Below are positions 7,645-16,394 of a DNA stretch of 53,985 nucleotides, in pieces (within the stretch, counting starts at the first letter, position 1; each line of letters starts with the position of its first letter). The position numbers and the translations under genes were made by a program. Source of the stretch: Paractinoplanes toevensis (lineage in GTDB: Bacteria > Actinomycetota > Actinomycetes > Mycobacteriales > Micromonosporaceae); contig NZ_BOQN01000081.1 in assembly GCF_018332695.1 (NCBI RefSeq), positions 1 through 53,985 of the forward strand. Reading direction: 5' to 3'. Below the pieces are notes generated by a model. That model searched no databases. It saw only the letters and a list, made by a program, of their open reading frames with translations, and was not told the DNA's origin.

Positions 7645-8865
7645 GTGCGGGTCCTGATGCTGAGCACGAACTACCACCCGGTTGTCGGCGGCGCGGAAAG
7701 CTACTGCCGTGACCTCGCGACCGGGCTGGTGCGGCGGGGACACGACGTGACGGTCTTCACCGACGGCCGTGCCTGCTCCCAGCCGCCGGACTCGACGGAG
7801 TACGGCGTGCGGGTGCTGCGGGAGCGGTCGTATCTGCCGCGCCTATCGGATCCGGACGTCTCGGCCTGGGAGCAGATGGCGTTCGGCCTGCTGCCGGCAG
7901 TGTCGAGCATGTTCGACGTGACGAGGGTTGACGTGCTGCACGCCAACAGCCAGGACACCGCGCTGTTGGGGACGGTGCTGAAACTCCAGTACGGCATTCC
8001 CTTGGTGGTCACGTCGCATGAGGTGCATCGTGAGCGTGGACCCGCCGGTGCGGGCAGATGCCGGCTGGTGTTCGGATCGTTGCCCGTTGATGCGCATATC
8101 ACGGTCAGCGGCTATTACGAACGGGTGGCCCGCAGTTTCGGCGCAGTGAATCTGCACCGCATCGATCTCGGTGTCGACCTCGGACGCTTCGCGCCAGACG
8201 ATGGCCGGGCGGCGCGGTCGCTGTTGGGCATCGCCGACGACGAGGCGGTAGTCACGTGTGTGGCTCGGTTCAAGCCGCGTAAGGGCCTGCTGGAGTTGAT
8301 CGACGCTGCCGGCGACGTGGCACAGCGGGTGCCGCGGCTACGCCTGCTGCTGGTCGGCACAACCAGTTCCGGCTCCGAGGAGTACGCCCAGTTGATGCGG
8401 CAGCGGATCGAGGAGCGGGGACTCACCGGCCGGGTCCAAGTGATCGAGACGTACGGACACGAGCAGATCGCTACGGTGATGCACGCGAGTGACGTCTACG
8501 TGCAGCCCAGTCATGTGGAGGGGTTGGGGTTGGCGGTGCTGGAGGCGATGGCCTGCGGCGTGCCGGTGGTGGCCAGCGACACCGACGGTCTGCGGGAGGT
8601 CGTGGTCCCGCAGGATTCCGGCCTGCTGGTGCCGGTGGGTGATTGCTCTGCGCTCGCCGGGGGCATCGTGCGGCTGCTGTCCGAGCAGCCGCTGCGTCAA
8701 CGGCTGATCAGCGGCGGGCTCGCCCGAGCCCGCGGACGCGGCATGGACGCGATGGTCGCCCGGACGGAGAGTCTCTACCGGTCGTTGCAGGTGGCGGCAC
8801 CGTCAGCGCCTAAGGTCGGGTCGGTGGGTTCCGGCTTGGTAGCGGCAGGAGAGGGGCGGGCATGA
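7645..8865 (+). CDS. GT4 glycosyltransferase
   Basis: Protein of 406 residues with a GT-B fold. VRVLMLSTNYHPVVGGAE at the N-terminus is the typical acceptor-domain opening of family GT4. In the C-terminal half, VARFKPRKGLLELIDA, VQPSHVEGLGLAVLEAMACG and GVPVVASDTDGL include the EGxGLxxLEAMA nucleotide-sugar motif. The start is GTG 7645, six bases after GGAGGAGG (7631-7638). The tail (about 30 residues) is glycine- and valine-rich. It opens a five- or six-gene sugar cluster and overlaps the next gene by four bases. The sugar and acceptor are not predictable. Confidence 0.85.
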   Translation: MRVLMLSTNYHPVVGGAESYCRDLATGLVRRGHDVTVFTDGRACSQPPDSTEYGVRVLRERSYLPRLSDPDVSAWEQMAFGLLPAVSSMFDVTRVDVLHANSQDTALLGTVLKLQYGIPLVVTSHEVHRERGPAGAGRCRLVFGSLPVDAHITVSGYYERVARSFGAVNLHRIDLGVDLGRFAPDDGRAARSLLGIADDEAVVTCVARFKPRKGLLELIDAAGDVAQRVPRLRLLLVGTTSSGSEEYAQLMRQRIEERGLTGRVQVIETYGHEQIATVMHASDVYVQPSHVEGLGLAVLEAMACGVPVVASDTDGLREVVVPQDSGLLVPVGDCSALAGGIVRLLSEQPLRQRLISGGLARARGRGMDAMVARTESLYRSLQVAAPSAPKVGSVGSGLVAAGEGRA

Positions 8866-9638
8866 CCGAGGCGATGGATCGTGGCCGCTTCTCCAAACCG
8901 GTCCGTAACGGCGACGTGGTCGAGCGGGTACTTGGCCCGGGCCGGAGCAACGTGCATGCCCTTCTCGAGCACCTGCACGAGCGCGGCTTCGACCTTGCGC
9001 CGAGGTTCCTCGGTGTGACCAGCGACGGATCCCGGGAACGCCTCAGTTTCCTTTCGGGTGACACCGGCTATCCACCGCTGGCCGCCGCGCTGCGCTCCGA
9101 TGCGGCACTGGTCGACGTCGCGCGGGCGGCCCGAAAGCTGCACGACGCCAGCGAGGGTTTCGTCGCCCCTGAGCCCGGCCGCTGGAGCGGGCATGACTAC
9201 GCCGGGCCGGTGCGACCTGACTGCGTCGGACACCTCGACCTGGCCCCGTGGAACATCACCTTCGACGGCGAGCAGGTGACCGGGATCATCGACTGGGACT
9301 TCGCCGCCCCGACCAGCCGCATGTGGGACCTGGCGTATGCGGCGCATCAGTTCGTGCCGTTGCACCCCAGCGAAGCCCTCGCAGCGTGGGGCTGGGACAC
9401 CGAACCCGACCGGGTCGCCCGGCTGCGCATGTTCGCGCAGGCGTACGGGGAGCCAGCCACGCCGGCCGAACTCGTCGACCTGGCCGCGATGCGGCTGCTG
9501 AGCATCGGCGCCCACATCGAGGACCGTATCCGCGCCGGTGACCCCGCGTTCGCCGTGCATCGCGACGAGGACCACGGCAGCGGCTACCGCACCGCGGCCG
9601 CCTGGATCCTCACCCACCGCGCCGAGCTGCTCGGCTAA
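8862..9638 (+). CDS. APH-fold phosphotransferase
   Basis: Protein of 258 residues of the aminoglycoside-phosphotransferase/choline-kinase fold. VGHLDLAPWNITF holds the catalytic HxD and the metal-binding Asn, and IIDWDFA holds the second metal aspartate. The N-lobe is short. It starts in the stop of the GT4 gene (ATGA). Relatives act on small molecules such as sugars, choline or antibiotics; in this setting a sugar or glycan kinase is likelier than drug resistance. It could equally be a protein or small-molecule kinase of unknown target. Confidence 0.8.
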   Translation: MTEAMDRGRFSKPVRNGDVVERVLGPGRSNVHALLEHLHERGFDLAPRFLGVTSDGSRERLSFLSGDTGYPPLAAALRSDAALVDVARAARKLHDASEGFVAPEPGRWSGHDYAGPVRPDCVGHLDLAPWNITFDGEQVTGIIDWDFAAPTSRMWDLAYAAHQFVPLHPSEALAAWGWDTEPDRVARLRMFAQAYGEPATPAELVDLAAMRLLSIGAHIEDRIRAGDPAFAVHRDEDHGSGYRTAAAWILTHRAELLG

Positions 9639-9772
9639 CACCAGCAAGCAACCACTTTCACGTCTCGCCCTGTCGTAGGCGGGCCGGTAGATCCCTGCGC
9701 CCTGCCGCGGATCTCAAGCCGAGGCACGACATGCCCCGCACGCCCTTCTTCGTTCGAAAGTGAGGCTCCACC

Positions 9773-10582
9773 ATGCGCCAAGCCACTTTCCGGCAGCCGG
9801 ACCAGCATGACTGGGGACTGCCGCCCTTCACTAATGCCGACATCTGGCGCGACCTGCGCGACAGCGCCGTCCAGCTGGCCCACCACCTGTTCGTCCACCG
9901 CCGCGAAGCCCGCCGCCTACGCCGGCACCTCGCCGCCCGTCCGGGCCCGGTGCTGCTGTCGATCGGCTCGGGCCGCACCGTTCCTGCGGGCTGGGTCGGT
10001 ATCGACCTCAAGAAGGGCGACCGGGTCTTCCGCTGCGACCTGCGCAAACCCCTTCCACTGGCCGACGCCAGCGTGGACGCCATCCTCGCCGAGCACGTCC
10101 TGGAGCACTTCTGCCCGGACGACCTGCCGAGCATGCTCGCCGAAATGCGGCGAGTGCTACGGCCGGGAGCGCCGCTGCGGATCGTGTGCCCGGACGCCGG
10201 TATAGTCGCCGAGCTGCTGCGCGGGCAGCAGTCGCCGCGAGTACGCGATCAGGTCGCCTTCGACACGCGCGTGCACGGCTGGGACCCTATGGAGCCCCTG
10301 CTGCCTTGGCGGATCGCGAACCGGCTGACCTACCAGTTCGGCCAGCACCAGGTCCTGCTCACCGCCGCCAGCACCACGGCGCTACTGGAGGCAGCCGGGT
10401 TTACCGGCGCCCGCAGCATGGCCATGACCGAGACGGCGTACTTCGACCAGGTCCCGGGCACCCACCTCGCCCGGTTCCCGGACAGCGCTCACGAGGCGTT
10501 CACCGTCGAAGCGACCTGCCCCACGACCGCGGCACCCGCCGCCGATGGCCGCGAACCGGCCACCGCCGCGAGCCAGCCATGA
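9773..10582 (+). CDS. SAM-dependent methyltransferase
   Basis: Protein of 269 residues with a class I methyltransferase fold. LLSIGSGRTV at about 62-71 is a variant motif I, VGIDLKKGD follows, and ILAEHVLEHF with LAEMRRVLRPGAPLRIV is the typical post-motif pattern of the Methyltransf_11 group. SD GTGAGG lies seven bases upstream of ATG. The gene begins 134 bases after the kinase-like gene and overlaps the next glycosyltransferase by four bases. It is likely to methylate a sugar or lipid intermediate of the cluster. The C-terminal 35 residues are low-complexity. Confidence 0.8.
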   Translation: MRQATFRQPDQHDWGLPPFTNADIWRDLRDSAVQLAHHLFVHRREARRLRRHLAARPGPVLLSIGSGRTVPAGWVGIDLKKGDRVFRCDLRKPLPLADASVDAILAEHVLEHFCPDDLPSMLAEMRRVLRPGAPLRIVCPDAGIVAELLRGQQSPRVRDQVAFDTRVHGWDPMEPLLPWRIANRLTYQFGQHQVLLTAASTTALLEAAGFTGARSMAMTETAYFDQVPGTHLARFPDSAHEAFTVEATCPTTAAPAADGREPATAASQP

Positions 10583-11700
10583 TGATCATGTTCGTGGTCG
10601 ATGACATCGACGCGGTCGGTGGTGTCCAAACGGTGACACATACGCTCGCCCAGCACCTCGCCCGCCGCGGTCATCCCGTGCACGTCGTCGGGCTCTACAC
10701 CAACCCCGCCCCGGCCCCGGCGCCCGAGCAGCCCCTCTACCGGCGGACCGTCCTGGACGCTCCCGCGCCCGGCTCACCACCTGACCCCGCCAGAAACGCC
10801 GTCGCCAAACGACGGATGCGGCGACTGCTGGCGGCGACCGGCGCCGGTGTTCTGGTCATGGCGTCGGTGCACGTCAGCCTGTGGCTGGACGACCTCGACA
10901 CCAGCCGGTGGGGACGCGTCGGGCACTACCACGGCTCCTACGAATACGCCCGCGGCCACTACCACCTGGGCATCATCTGCGCCCTGTGGGCCGGCTTCGA
11001 CGCCTGCGTCTTCCTCAGCCCTGACGACGCCGCCGGTTTCGCCGCACACACCGCCCTGCCCGCCACCTGGATCCCGAACCCGCTGCCGGACCACGCCACA
11101 GCAGCGGCAACCCGCCCGGCGACCCCACCGCGCGTCCTCGCCGTCGGGCGACTCACGGCGATCAAACGATTCGACCTGGCCATCGACGCCTTCGCCCGGG
11201 CGGCGACCGCCGACTGGCAACTGCACCTGATCGGGCACGGCGACCAGGACCGGGCGCTCCGCCGGCACGCCGACCAGCACGGTCTCCTCGCACCTCGCCG
11301 AGGCCCAGAAGTAGTGCTCCGCGGCGGCCGGCCCACCGCGGCCATGCCGGCCGAATACGCCGCCGCACACCTGCTGATCGTCACCAGCGACCACGAAGGT
11401 TTCGGCATGGTCATCGCCGAAGCCGCCAGCGCGGGCATCCCCACCGTCGCGTTCGACGTCTCCGGCGGTGTCCGCTCGCTCGTCCGCCACGACCGCACCG
11501 GCCTGCTAGTCCCGCCGGGCGACACCACCGGCCTCACCCGAGCCATCCGGGCCTTGATGCTCGACGGTGATCGCTGCCGTGCGCTCGGCCACGCCGCCCG
11601 CGCGGCCGTTCATGTCCTGAACCCTCATGCCGTCACCGACCGGTGGGAGCAGTTACTCACCCACGTCGCCGAGCGTGTCGCGCACGAGGTCGCATCATGA
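10579..11700 (+). CDS. GT4 glycosyltransferase
   Basis: Protein of 373 residues, GT-B fold. It opens with MFVVDDIDAVGGVQTVT, a GT4-like N-terminus. The donor domain carries VGRLTAIKRFDLAIDAF and TSDHEGFGMVIAEAASAG, with the EGFGxxxxEA nucleotide-sugar motif. The start at ATG 10579 overlaps the methyltransferase stop (ATGA), and the end overlaps the GT8 gene. The central region is less conserved. It is likely to work in sequence with the other two transferases on one glycan. Confidence 0.85.
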   Translation: MMIMFVVDDIDAVGGVQTVTHTLAQHLARRGHPVHVVGLYTNPAPAPAPEQPLYRRTVLDAPAPGSPPDPARNAVAKRRMRRLLAATGAGVLVMASVHVSLWLDDLDTSRWGRVGHYHGSYEYARGHYHLGIICALWAGFDACVFLSPDDAAGFAAHTALPATWIPNPLPDHATAAATRPATPPRVLAVGRLTAIKRFDLAIDAFARAATADWQLHLIGHGDQDRALRRHADQHGLLAPRRGPEVVLRGGRPTAAMPAEYAAAHLLIVTSDHEGFGMVIAEAASAGIPTVAFDVSGGVRSLVRHDRTGLLVPPGDTTGLTRAIRALMLDGDRCRALGHAARAAVHVLNPHAVTDRWEQLLTHVAERVAHEVAS

Positions 11701-12572
11701 CGGCCGTCGTGCGTCTGGTGGTCAGCACCGACGAGCGGTACGCCATGCCGACCGCCGCGTGCATCCGGTCGGTCATCGACAGCCGCGATCGCACCGACCC
11801 GCTGCACATAACGGTGCTGGCCAACGCGGTCAGCGAGCGCACCCGGACGCGGCTGCTGCGATCCTGGCGCGCTGCCCGCTGCGCCATCACCATCACGCCA
11901 GTCGATCTCGGACGCTTCGCCAGTCTGCCCACCACCTCAGCGGTCGGCGCCACGGTCACCGCCGCTGTCTACGCGCCGCTGCTCATCGGTGAGCTTCTGC
12001 CCGCCGACTGGCAACGGGTGATCTACCTCGACTCGGACACCATCACTCGCCGCCCGCTGAACAGTCTGTGGAACACCGATCTTCGCGGCAGCAGCCTCGG
12101 TGCGGTCCGCGACGACTACGTCCCCACGGTCTCCAGCCCGTACGGGGTGCCCGGCTGGCGTGAGCTCGGCCTTGCCGCAGACCTGCCGTACTTCAACTCC
12201 GGTGTGCTGCTCATCGACCTCGACGCCTGGCGCCGCCAGCGTATCGGTGAGAAGGCCGTGCAATACCTGACCCAGCATGCCGGCGACATCCGCCTGTTCG
12301 ATCAGGACGCCCTCAACGCGGTGTGCGCCGGCCGCTGGCATGAACTGGACACGCCCTGGAACGTCACCGGCTACTGGCGTAAACCCGAGCGTCGCACCGG
12401 CCGCTATCGCACCATCCTCGAGGATGCCCGGATCCGTCACTTCGCCGGCTACGGCAAGCCCTGGGACCCCGACCCACTGCCGGGTGTGACCGACGCCGGC
12501 CTGTTCTTCCACAGCCTGGCCCGCACTGCCTGGGCGTCCACCGACAGCCCGGAAGACGGTGACCGCCGATGA
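11697..12572 (+). CDS. GT8 glycosyltransferase
   Basis: Protein of 291 residues of family GT8 (LPS galactosyl/glucosyltransferase-like, retaining, GT-A fold). IYLDSDTI holds the metal-binding DxD, LPYFNSGVLLIDL and LFDQDALNAV are family blocks, and IRHFAGYGKPW near the end holds the second metal ligand histidine. It starts inside the stop of the previous gene (ATGA) and ends over the HAD gene in the same way, so the five genes are translationally coupled. Confidence 0.85.
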   Translation: MTAVVRLVVSTDERYAMPTAACIRSVIDSRDRTDPLHITVLANAVSERTRTRLLRSWRAARCAITITPVDLGRFASLPTTSAVGATVTAAVYAPLLIGELLPADWQRVIYLDSDTITRRPLNSLWNTDLRGSSLGAVRDDYVPTVSSPYGVPGWRELGLAADLPYFNSGVLLIDLDAWRRQRIGEKAVQYLTQHAGDIRLFDQDALNAVCAGRWHELDTPWNVTGYWRKPERRTGRYRTILEDARIRHFAGYGKPWDPDPLPGVTDAGLFFHSLARTAWASTDSPEDGDRR

Positions 12573-13270
12573 GGTGGGCCGCGGTGCTGGTCGACGCCGG
12601 ACGCGTGCTCGTGCATCCCGACGACCAGCTCTTCCGCCAGGAGGCTCTGGCCGTCGGCTGCACCCTGGCCGCGGGAGCCGCCACTATCGCGCTCGGCCGC
12701 ACCGTTTGGGAAGGTGCCGCGGCCAGCGACCCGATCGCTTTCTGGAACAGCACTGCCAAGATCGACGCCTGGTCGCGGCATGCCGGCCTGGCCACCCGCA
12801 GCGGACGTGCGGTCTGGGAGCGCGTGCACCGGCGCGATCGCGAAGACACGCCGCTGTGGTCGAAGCCTGACCCCGGCGCCGCAGTGGCTCTGCAACGCCT
12901 GCGGCAGGCCGGCTACCTCATCGCGGTCGTCAGCAACAACGACGGCCGACTGCACCATCAGCTCACCGCCAGCGGCCTGATCCACCACGTCAACGCGGTC
13001 GTGGACTCCGCCCAGGTCGGCCTCGCCAAGCCGTCACCCGAGATCTTCGACCACGCGGCAACACAACTCGGGGTGAGATTGGACCAATGCGTCATGATCG
13101 GCGACGACCCATACTTCGACATCCACGCCAGTCTGCACGCAGGCGCCGCCGCAGCCCTGCTGATCGACCCCGGCGACGACCGGCCCTGCACCTGGCCGAC
13201 GATCGCCTACCCCGATCTGGGCGGCGCCGCCGACGCTGTACTCGATCGAGGGGCCGGACCCGCGGCATAG
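12569..13270 (+). CDS. HAD-superfamily protein
   Basis: Protein of 233 residues with HAD motifs: motif I LVDAGRVL (nucleophile Asp9), motif II AVVSNND, motif III GLAKPSPEIF and motif IV MIGDDPYFDI. The second aspartate of motif I (position +2) is glycine. In phosphatases this residue is the general acid, so catalysis may be altered: a slow phosphatase, another HAD reaction, or a binding role. It is the last gene of the glycan cluster, joined by an ATGA overlap, and might act on a phosphorylated sugar. Confidence 0.8.
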   Translation: MRWAAVLVDAGRVLVHPDDQLFRQEALAVGCTLAAGAATIALGRTVWEGAAASDPIAFWNSTAKIDAWSRHAGLATRSGRAVWERVHRRDREDTPLWSKPDPGAAVALQRLRQAGYLIAVVSNNDGRLHHQLTASGLIHHVNAVVDSAQVGLAKPSPEIFDHAATQLGVRLDQCVMIGDDPYFDIHASLHAGAAAALLIDPGDDRPCTWPTIAYPDLGGAADAVLDRGAGPAA

Positions 13271-13377
13271 CCGTTTCGACGTCTGGTTGACGCCTGACCA
13301 CCCCCGAACGCATCGACCCCTGCGCACGGTAGCCGTAGCCTGAACGCAGGAACCGACGCCGAAGAAAAGCGGCTGCC

Positions 13378-14652
13378 ATGCACGGAACCGACTCGTTGTG
13401 GAACTCCAGACCAGCTCAAGAACTGGTCGCGGCCAAGGACATCGGTGGCCTCCTGCGATTCGCTCGCCGCGCCAAGCACCTGCGGCAGGCCGACGTCGGA
13501 GCCACCGTCGGCTATGACCCGTCAGCCATTTCACGCCTGGAGACCGGCCGTCGTCGCGCCAGCGATATGGACCTGCTGCGCCGCATCGCCGCTGCCCTGG
13601 AGATTCCCCCGCACGTGCTCGGCGCGCTACTGGACATCGCCCCCGCAGCTCCGGCTAAGGTGGCCGGAGCCACCGGCGACCAAGGGGACGATCCGATGCG
13701 CCGACGCACTGTGCTGGCCACCGTACCGGCCGGTCTGCTCGCCCGGCTCGACCACGCCCTCGCCGTGCCCGCCCCGCCCACGAGCACCGCTCAACAGCTC
13801 GGCGCCGCGGCGCGATACCAGCAGGCCCGCAAACTGTTCGACGCCGGCCGGCTCGCTCAGCTCATCGACGCGATGCCCGACCTGCTCGCCATCGCGCACG
13901 CCGACACCAATTCCCACGAGCCGGCCGCATACGCCCAGCTCACCGCCTGCTACACCCTGGCCAGCGAAACCCTGAACAAGGCCGGGGCACACGAAGCGAG
14001 CCGGCTGACCGCCGACCGAGCCGTCATCTTCGCCGACCTCGCCGAGTCGCCGCTGTCAAAGACCGTAGCCGCCCGCGCCCTGGGCATCGTGCTGCGCCAC
14101 CAAGGCGACCACGCCCTCGCCGACGAAGTCGCGCTCACTGCGGCAACCACGCTCGAAGCGACCGGACTGCCGACACCCGAACACGCGGCCACCTACGCCC
14201 TGGCCCTGTGCACCTGCGCCTACAACGCCGCGCAGGCCGGGCGCCGCGACGCCGCGACCTCATTGATCAACGAAGCGCACCGCGCGGCAGCCGGCCTGAC
14301 CGTGTCGACACGATCCGGGCACCCGGTTGCCCTAACCGCTGCCCAGGTCACCCTGTACCAGCTCGGTATCCACTGGGCACTCGGCGACGCCGGCGCTGGT
14401 CTTTACGCCGCCCGTGATCTGCGCCCGCAGCACTTTCCCAAACGCCGTGCCCGACTGCACACCGACCGGGCACGGGCCTGGTCGCAATGGGGTAAGCCCG
14501 CCGAAACGGCCCGGGCCCTGCTCAGCGCGCACGCGGAGGCCCCAGCCGAAGTACGCAACCGGCCGTCGATTCGCGGACTCGCGACGGACCTGATCCGCGG
14601 CAACCACGCCACCCCTGAGGTGCGCCTGCTCGCGGCCACGCTCGCGCGTTAA
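13378..14652 (+). CDS. XRE regulator with TPR-like domain
   Basis: Protein of 424 residues. An N-terminal helix-turn-helix (about 25-85) includes HLRQADVGATVGYDPSAISR, then RLETGRRRAS. The remainder is alpha-helical and rich in alanine and leucine, as in the TPR-type regulators common in actinomycetes. A short twin-arginine-like MRRRTVLATVP at about 106 is within the linker and is probably not a signal. The gene lies 107 bases after the glycan operon on the same strand. A role in controlling that operon or development is inference. Confidence 0.85.
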   Translation: MHGTDSLWNSRPAQELVAAKDIGGLLRFARRAKHLRQADVGATVGYDPSAISRLETGRRRASDMDLLRRIAAALEIPPHVLGALLDIAPAAPAKVAGATGDQGDDPMRRRTVLATVPAGLLARLDHALAVPAPPTSTAQQLGAAARYQQARKLFDAGRLAQLIDAMPDLLAIAHADTNSHEPAAYAQLTACYTLASETLNKAGAHEASRLTADRAVIFADLAESPLSKTVAARALGIVLRHQGDHALADEVALTAATTLEATGLPTPEHAATYALALCTCAYNAAQAGRRDAATSLINEAHRAAAGLTVSTRSGHPVALTAAQVTLYQLGIHWALGDAGAGLYAARDLRPQHFPKRRARLHTDRARAWSQWGKPAETARALLSAHAEAPAEVRNRPSIRGLATDLIRGNHATPEVRLLAATLAR

Positions 14653-15128
14653 GGTGCCCGACGGCGGATGTTGGCGTCCGGGGCCGGAGCGGGCGCGCAG
14701 GATCGAAGCTGAGCCGTACTCCGCGCCGCGTGATGGGGTGGCGGAAGCCGGCTGGAAGCGATTGAAACGGCATAGCAGCGTGCCCGGCGAGTTCTCCCAC
14801 AGGTTTCGGTAGTAACTTCCACCGAATTGTTCGCGTCGACGACGCACGGGTCGACCGCGCTAGCGAGACCCTCCTTAACAGGACTTTGAAGAGCGCCAGA
14901 GCCCATTGTGGTGACGCGCCGCCAATCTCCTCTGTGCGCTCAGCGTCTCTGAGGTTGCCGAATCACTCGGCCGCGCACGTCGCCCTGTAGCACTTCACGA
15001 CAATTGACGGATAGGCGTTGCATCACAACCGGGCCGATCTTTGGGAATTCAGATCCGTTACGGCTATTCTTGTTAACAAGTATCGAGTCAGCTTGTTCTG
15101 ACACGGAATTACTGGGAATGGGAGTGGC
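14653..15128 (+). promoter_or_regulatory. Intergenic region upstream of lsr2
   Basis: No coding frame is supported in these 476 bases. The last 100 bases are distinctly AT-richer than the surroundings, which is the DNA type Lsr2 binds. They contain the palindrome at 15069-15080 and a repeated half site at 15092-15097. The lsr2 promoter is expected here. Confidence 0.5.
15069..15080. promoter_or_regulatory. Palindrome CTTGTTAACAAG, candidate operator
   Basis: A perfect 12-base palindrome lies about 50 bases upstream of the lsr2 start, with a half site CTTGTT at 15092-15097. Its position fits an operator controlling lsr2. The bound protein is unknown. Confidence 0.4.
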
Positions 15129-15473
15129 GTGGCTAAGCAAGTTATCACCAAACTGGTGGACGATCTGGATGGCGGCGAAGCCGATCGGACAGTGGAGTTC
15201 GGTCTGGATGGCGTGAACTACATCATCGATCTGTCCGAGAAGAACGCCGGCAAGCTGCGCAAGGCGCTGGATCCGTATCTCAGCGCAGGTACGCGGATCG
15301 GGCGTTCGGGTGTCGGCGGGGTCTTGCCTCGTGGCGCGCGCGGGAGTGGCTCTGCGAGCAACCGTGAGAAGAATCTGGCGATCCGCGAATGGGCTGTCAA
15401 GAACGGCCATGACGTGTCGGAGCGCGGCCGGATCCCGAGCAGTGTTGTGGATGCGTACAACGCGGCGCATTGA
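15129..15473 (+). CDS. lsr2: Lsr2 nucleoid-associated protein
   Basis: Protein of 114 residues matching Lsr2 in length and order. The N-terminal dimerisation domain begins MAKQVITKLVDDLDGGEAD and contains VEFGLDGVNYIIDLSEKNA. A basic glycine/serine linker follows, and the C-terminal DNA-binding domain has IREWAVKNGHDVSERGRIPS, including the RGR that inserts into the minor groove of AT-rich DNA. Lsr2 is the actinobacterial H-NS analogue that silences foreign AT-rich DNA. Start is GTG 15129 with GGGAG upstream. As an extra lsr2 in an accessory region it may be the element's own silencer. Confidence 0.95.
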   Translation: MAKQVITKLVDDLDGGEADRTVEFGLDGVNYIIDLSEKNAGKLRKALDPYLSAGTRIGRSGVGGVLPRGARGSGSASNREKNLAIREWAVKNGHDVSERGRIPSSVVDAYNAAH

Positions 15474-15577
15474 GCGGAGTACGGGGATGACATCCGTGGC
15501 GGCCCGACGACGGTGGCGGGCCTGCTGCGGACCCCCCGGAGGAAGCACGCGGCTGTGGTTTCGTTCGTAATAGCTGG

Positions 15578-15718
15578 GGCTCTGGCGCAAATTCCGTGAT
15601 GGCGGCCGAATAGGCGTGTGCCTACCCCTCGCGGCAGGCGGCTGGCCTGCGCGAGCTTCGCGGCCACCGGCGCTCGATCAGGCCCGCAAAGATCATTCAT
15701 GGAGTTAGCGCCAGAGCC
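15578..15718. mobile_element. MITE-like element with terminal inverted repeats
   Basis: A 141-base segment is bounded by a perfect 11-base inverted repeat (GGCTCTGGCGC at 15578-15588, its complement at 15708-15718). The inverted match continues imperfectly inward to about 25 bases. There is no coding frame. This is the layout of a miniature inverted-repeat element mobilised by an IS transposase elsewhere. No clear target duplication is visible at the edges. Confidence 0.55.
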
Positions 15719-15985
15719 AAAATCTAAGCCCCGATGTACGGCTGTTCCGGCACCGGGCATTGCGCCTTCTTCATGATCAACTTGCTTGAGGTTCGGTCCC
15801 ACCTTGCAGACGTCGGCGGGTGGGCGCGAGCATTCGATCAGCCTGCCGGGTCCGTCTGTGATGTCCTGGGCGAGTAGGAGTGCGTCGAGCTCGAGGCAAC
15901 CGGCCGGACCGGTCTTGGTGAAGTAGTCTTCGCGGATTGCACCGACATGCTGGCGCGCGAGTCCCGGCGTGGCTTAGTTTCGTGA
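15719..15985 (-). pseudogene. Gene fragment next to the MITE-like element
   Basis: On the minus strand a frame with good actinobacterial codon use reads LARQHVGAIREDYFTKTG, then LELDALLLAQDITDG and LIECSRPPADVCKVGPNL. It has a TAA upstream with no proper start between, and downstream it runs into the MITE-like element and antisense to lsr2. It looks like the surviving part of a truncated gene. The family is not recognised. Confidence 0.35.
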
Positions 15986-16095
15986 GTACCGAACTCGCGT
16001 CGAAGCCATGCCGGTCGTCGAGGTGACCGGCCCAAGGTCGCCGTGTGATTCGCCGGGGGTCGAGTCGATCTTCCTCGGCTGGCAGCATGTGCCGA

Positions 16096-16272
16096 ATGAG
16101 TAGCGACCTGATCACTTGGCTCCGCGCACGCCACGAAGCCGACCCCCTGCGGCTTACCACGCTCGCCTCTGAGCGCGCCGGTATGGGCCGGCCCGATGAC
16201 CGAGTCATCAAGCGCATCGCCATGGACCAGGTTTCTACCTTCGCCGCGCAGAAGCAGGTCATTTGTGGCTGA
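16096..16272 (+). CDS. Small hypothetical protein
   Basis: A 58-codon frame starting MSSDLITWLRARHEADPL. The opening resembles the DLxxFLRARLxED start of small actinobacterial DUF6221 proteins, but the rest does not follow that family clearly, so it may be a shortened or decayed copy. No strong ribosome binding site is visible. The surrounding sequence (15986-16394) has no other gene. Confidence 0.3.
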   Translation: MSSDLITWLRARHEADPLRLTTLASERAGMGRPDDRVIKRIAMDQVSTFAAQKQVICG

Positions 16273-16394
16273 TGTGCGAACATGCCGGCCCTCCCCCGGA
16301 GCCGTCGGCGCGTGCATCCCACCGACGATGGTGCTGGTGGTCGGGTCTCTTCGGTCGATGGTGTGGGGCGTGTGGTGCTGCGTGGTCGGTGATG

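Noticed and set aside
7158..7667. 169-residue minus-strand frame upstream of the glycosyltransferase
   Set aside because: No ribosome binding site, mixed composition, overlaps the start of a strong plus-strand gene.
10186..10578. N-terminal extension of the second GT4 gene
   Set aside because: It is out-of-frame shadow of the methyltransferase; the ATGA overlap at 10579 is the natural start.
15777..16322. 181-residue minus-strand frame
   Set aside because: Arg/Pro-rich composition and poor codon bias; another frame in the same place carries the coding-like fragment.
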